In this document: positions 5,308 through 5,366 of the stretch, piece after piece
How positions within the stretch are numbered: the first letter of the stretch is position 1
Layout: each line of letters begins with the position of its first letter
Origin: Clostridiaceae bacterium
GTDB taxonomy: Bacteria; Bacillota; Clostridia; Oscillospirales; Acutalibacteraceae
DNA: 5,366 nt
Assembly (NCBI GenBank): GCA_016295355.1
Contig: JAEDLK010000056.1
Span: forward strand, 1 to 5,366
Direction: 5' to 3'
Notes under the pieces: model-generated
Told to the model about the DNA's origin: nothing
What the model saw: the letters and a program-made list of their open reading frames with translations, nothing else
The model's database searches: none
Position numbers and translations under genes: made by a program

Positions 5308-5366
5308 CCTGTCATTATAATGACTATAGAATATCGAAACGCTGGAAAGCGTTTCGATAAGCCGAT
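5308..5366. repeat. Right copy of hairpin-rich inverted repeat (runs off the window end)
   Basis: This is the reverse complement of 34-89 with one substitution and a 3-base insertion. It contains a perfect 14-base palindrome GTCATTATAATGAC (5311-5324) and a 12-bp hairpin (5332-5343 with 5348-5359) around a GGAA loop. It then ends in AAGCCGAT, the first arm of the next hairpin, which the left copy shows complete at 23-41. The element therefore continues beyond the window. Its inner edge coincides with the point where the GyrI-like reading frame is lost. Confidence 0.93.

Noticed and set aside
5285..5308. 7-bp stem (GCCGGAA/TTCCGGC) before the right repeat as a terminator
   Set aside because: The loop is 10 bases and no T-run follows. 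Most of it is explained as GyrI-like coding sequence.
1..5366. CRISPR array, tRNA or rRNA genes, riboswitch, integrase or transposase
   Set aside because: No regularly spaced direct repeats, no tRNA-like cloverleaf, no rRNA segments and no recombinase motifs were seen on either strand.

Overview
The window looks like a chromosomal accessory stretch from a Gram-positive Bacillota, most likely a clostridium. This is inferred from family content (DUF975-like, DUF5412-like and DUF1287 proteins, and a TRAM-domain RlmD of the Firmicute type), from strong GGAGG-type ribosome binding sites and from two TTG starts. No 16S rRNA or other lineage marker is present. All credible genes are on the + strand.

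Layout. Positions 23-89 hold a hairpin-rich repeat whose reverse complement closes the window at 5308-5366. 106-888 encodes a multi-span membrane protein (DUF975-like). It is followed 22 bases later by a small membrane-anchored DUF5412-like protein (911-1312), and the pair ends at a clear intrinsic terminator (1328-1352). 1370-2728 encodes RlmD, the 23S rRNA m5U methyltransferase, with all catalytic and Fe-S residues intact. Next come an unrecognised two-span membrane protein (2746-3426), a degenerate stretch (3427-3693) holding an RlmD-like C-terminal relic, a small STAS-like protein whose upstream coding sequence is interrupted by an amber codon (3694-4038), a small two- to three-span membrane protein (4121-4426), and a secreted or membrane-anchored DUF1287 protein whose best ribosome binding site points to a start in another frame (4570-5220). 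Last is the very beginning of a GyrI-like gene, broken by a stop and a frameshift and then cut off exactly at the right-hand repeat (5233-5307).

How it fits together. The only firmly assigned biochemistry is rRNA methylation by RlmD. The others are small envelope proteins of unknown role, and I see no evidence that they form one pathway. The right half is marked by decay: a gene relic, an in-frame amber codon, a probable 1-base deletion and a truncated gene. The most unusual element is the pair of about 56-59 base inverted repeats bounding the window. They look like a dispersed, MITE-like palindromic repeat, one copy of which has truncated a GyrI-like gene. I did not find a convincing new defence or metabolic system.
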